Source: Candidatus Parcubacteria bacterium (GTDB lineage: Bacteria > Patescibacteriota > Minisyncoccia > JAHIHE01 > JAGLIN01). From it: a DNA stretch of 13,580 bases. Positions 12,270 through 13,580 of the stretch are shown here, in pieces (within the stretch, counting starts at the first letter, position 1; every line of letters starts with the position of its first letter). Location of the stretch: assembly GCA_023142975.1 (NCBI GenBank), contig JAGLIN010000049.1, positions 1 to 13,580 of the forward strand, written 5' to 3'. A program made the translations under genes and the position numbers. A model generated the notes under the pieces. The model was not told the DNA's origin, did not search any database, and worked only from the letters and a program-made list of their open reading frames with translations.

Positions 12270-12296
12270 TTGATTTTTACGGCGGTTTAGTATAGT
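12270..12296 (+). promoter_or_regulatory. Candidate rmuC promoter, possibly leaderless
   Basis: TATAGT (12291-12296) matches the -10 consensus at 5 of 6. TTGATT (12270-12275) is a possible -35, but the spacer is only 15 bp. Start of transcription would fall near 12303, one or two bases before the ATG at 12305, giving an essentially leaderless mRNA. No Shine-Dalgarno is present. Confidence 0.35.
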
Positions 12297-12304
12297 ATTA
12301 AAAT

Positions 12305-13435
12305 ATGATTAATGAAATAATAATAAATAGCGTTGTTGTTATCGCAGTTCTAACTGTACTGTTTTTATTTCTCAAAAAACCAATCCTTGGTTATCTGGCT
12401 AATTTTAGCGAGAAAATGGCGGAAAGAAATTTGAAAATGCTGGAAGAAAGAAATAAAGAAACATTAAAAGAAGAGCGGGAAAGATTTAAAGAATTGAGCG
12501 AGGAGAAAATGAAAAGGAACGAGCAGTATTTTGACAGTAAAAAAGACGCTATAAAAGAGCTCATTGAAAAAATAGATCGCGGATTAAGCGATAGCCAAAA
12601 AAAAATAGAACATACGGAAAAAGCGAGAATAAGCGAATTTTCAAATTTAAAAACAGTTATTGCGGAGCATAAAATGATTACTGGAAAATTGAAAGACTCA
12701 ACGGAAAATTTAAAAAATATTTTATCTAACAATCAGCTTAGAGGTAAATATGGCGAGGAAGTGGCGGAGAATTTATTAAAAATCGCTGGATTTGTGAAGG
12801 GGATAAATTATGATGCTAATCTCAGTCAGGAAACAAACGCCAATCGTCCTGATTTTACGATTTATCTGCCCGACAAAACGAAAGTCAATATTGATGTTAA
12901 ATTTCCATATCAATCGCTAATGAAATTTCAGGAAGTTGAAAATGAATTAGAAAAGAAAAAATATTTTGCTCAATTCAAAACGGACGTTAAACAAAAAATC
13001 AAGCAAGTTACAAATAGAGACTATATTAATCCCGAAGAAAAGACTTTGGATTTTGTGATTTTGTTTGTTCCTAACGAAATGATTTTCAGCGTTATCAATG
13101 ATAAGTTGTATGATGTCGTTGAGGAAGCAAACGAAAAAAAGGTAGCGATTGTCGGTCCTGTTTCTTTTATTACATTCTTAAGGATAATTCATCAGTCGTA
13201 TGACAATTTCAAAATTCAGGAAGATTTGCATCGCGTCGTGAATTTAATTGGAAAGTTCAAAGATGAGTTTGCTAAGTATAATACTGAATTTGACAATATT
13301 GGAAATAAGCTGAAATCGTTATCTGGACAATATGATAAAGTGTCTGGAGTGAGGACAAGGCAATTAAGTAAAGTAATCGAGCAGATTAGCGGAGAGGATG
13401 TTGGTGTTGAAGAAAAGAAGAAATTGGGGAGTTAA
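12305..13435 (+). CDS. rmuC: DNA recombination protein RmuC
   Basis: RmuC proteins limit recombination at short inverted repeats and carry a PD-(D/E)xK-like nuclease fold. The 376 residues show an N-terminal membrane helix (about 8-23), a long Lys/Glu coiled coil (about 35-140), and the RmuC domain. That domain has LRGKYGEEVAENLL (145-158), RPDFTIYLPD (181-190) and the catalytic-type D197 and K199 in NIDVKFPYQ. It continues with LDFVILFVPNE (248-258) and VAIVGPVSFITFLR (280-293), both typical, and a final helical region. All expected motifs are present and the length is normal to short. It is divergent from the sigma operon and followed by non-coding DNA. Its substrate class (inverted repeats) is of interest given the hairpin repeats nearby, though no direct link is shown. 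Confidence 0.95.
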   Translation: MINEIIINSVVVIAVLTVLFLFLKKPILGYLANFSEKMAERNLKMLEERNKETLKEERERFKELSEEKMKRNEQYFDSKKDAIKELIEKIDRGLSDSQKKIEHTEKARISEFSNLKTVIAEHKMITGKLKDSTENLKNILSNNQLRGKYGEEVAENLLKIAGFVKGINYDANLSQETNANRPDFTIYLPDKTKVNIDVKFPYQSLMKFQEVENELEKKKYFAQFKTDVKQKIKQVTNRDYINPEEKTLDFVILFVPNEMIFSVINDKLYDVVEEANEKKVAIVGPVSFITFLRIIHQSYDNFKIQEDLHRVVNLIGKFKDEFAKYNTEFDNIGNKLKSLSGQYDKVSGVRTRQLSKVIEQISGEDVGVEEKKKLGS

Positions 13436-13484
13436 GTAACTCTACTCCATGGTAATTCACTTCTAACAAACCTTCCTTAATTTT

Positions 13485-13520
13485 TGTCATTTCGAAGGAG
13501 CCGTAGCGACTGAGAAATCT
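13485..13520. repeat. Dispersed intergenic repeat, TGTCATTTCG...GAGAAATCT type
   Basis: The stretch runs TGTCATTTCGAAGGAGCC (13485-13502) to GACTGAGAAATCT (13508-13520). It matches a class of short dispersed bacterial repeats with a TGTCATTTCG start and GAGAAATCT end, as I remember them. It sits 50 bp after rmuC in DNA with no gene to the window end. GACT (13508-13511) and AGTC (13524-13527) followed by TTTT could add weak termination. Confidence 0.55.
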
Positions 13521-13580
13521 GAGAGTCTTTTAAGTTTCATCTAAAATAAGTGTTATTTTTACATATAGACATCACACCGT

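Noticed and set aside
12391..12732. 113-codon minus-strand open frame
   Set aside because: Antisense to the rmuC coiled-coil region; the Phe/Ser-rich product is typical of the complement of Lys/Glu coding.

Overview
The window is an AT-rich bacterial fragment. The best guess is a member of the Patescibacteria/CPR group (Parcubacteria-like). Reasons: A-rich coding, almost no visible Shine-Dalgarno sites except in one two-gene block, a monoderm-style set of anchored or secreted small proteins around a MacAB-like transporter, Asp-rich cysteine-bracketed motifs in exported proteins, and short TGTCAT-ended dispersed repeats. UGA acts as a stop (for example at the end of pyrF), so this is not a UGA-recoded lineage. 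The lineage call is inference from gene content and style, not from a marker gene.

Left part, mostly + strand (1-3690): the end of a cysteine desulfurase gene, then a small AtpZ/AtpI-type membrane protein, then a terminator. A pyrF-pyrE pair follows (last two steps of UMP synthesis). It differs from its surroundings in having strong Shine-Dalgarno sites, a consensus-like -35 and less A-rich codons, so it looks like an acquired cassette. Next comes thiI (tRNA 4-thiouridine synthase without a rhodanese domain). It carries two tandem in-frame 21-bp copies of a repeat sequence in its THUMP domain. A 17-bp perfect hairpin separates it from the convergent minus-strand block.

Middle part, all minus strand (3780-10737), read from high to low coordinates: a small secreted protein; a His-rich anchored protein; an anchored Gly/Met-linker protein; a very long HlyD/MacA-like adaptor (636 aa); a MacB/LolD-type ATPase; a MacB/FtsX-type permease; a three-helix His-containing membrane protein with a Cys/Asp-rich N-terminal domain; and an anchored 265-aa protein with a cysteine-bracketed Asp-rich motif. 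Together these look like one envelope export or envelope-maintenance locus. The ATPase and permease supply the motor, the adaptor extends outward, and the small exported proteins are candidate substrates, partners or sensors.

Right part (10844-13435): a minus-strand operon of an ECF-type sigma-70 factor and a three-helix membrane protein that may hold the sigma factor in check. Divergent from it is rmuC (+). The sigma operon and the 265-aa gene share an almost identical extended -10 promoter block, so the sigma factor may connect to the export locus, but this could also be the ordinary housekeeping promoter. The window ends in non-coding DNA with a third TGTCAT-type repeat.

The observations most worth checking are the in-frame repeat insertion in thiI, the three repeats that share a TGTCAT end, the foreign-looking pyrFE cassette, the adaptor's extra helical section in a probable monoderm, and the sigma/membrane-partner/secreted-protein neighbourhood.
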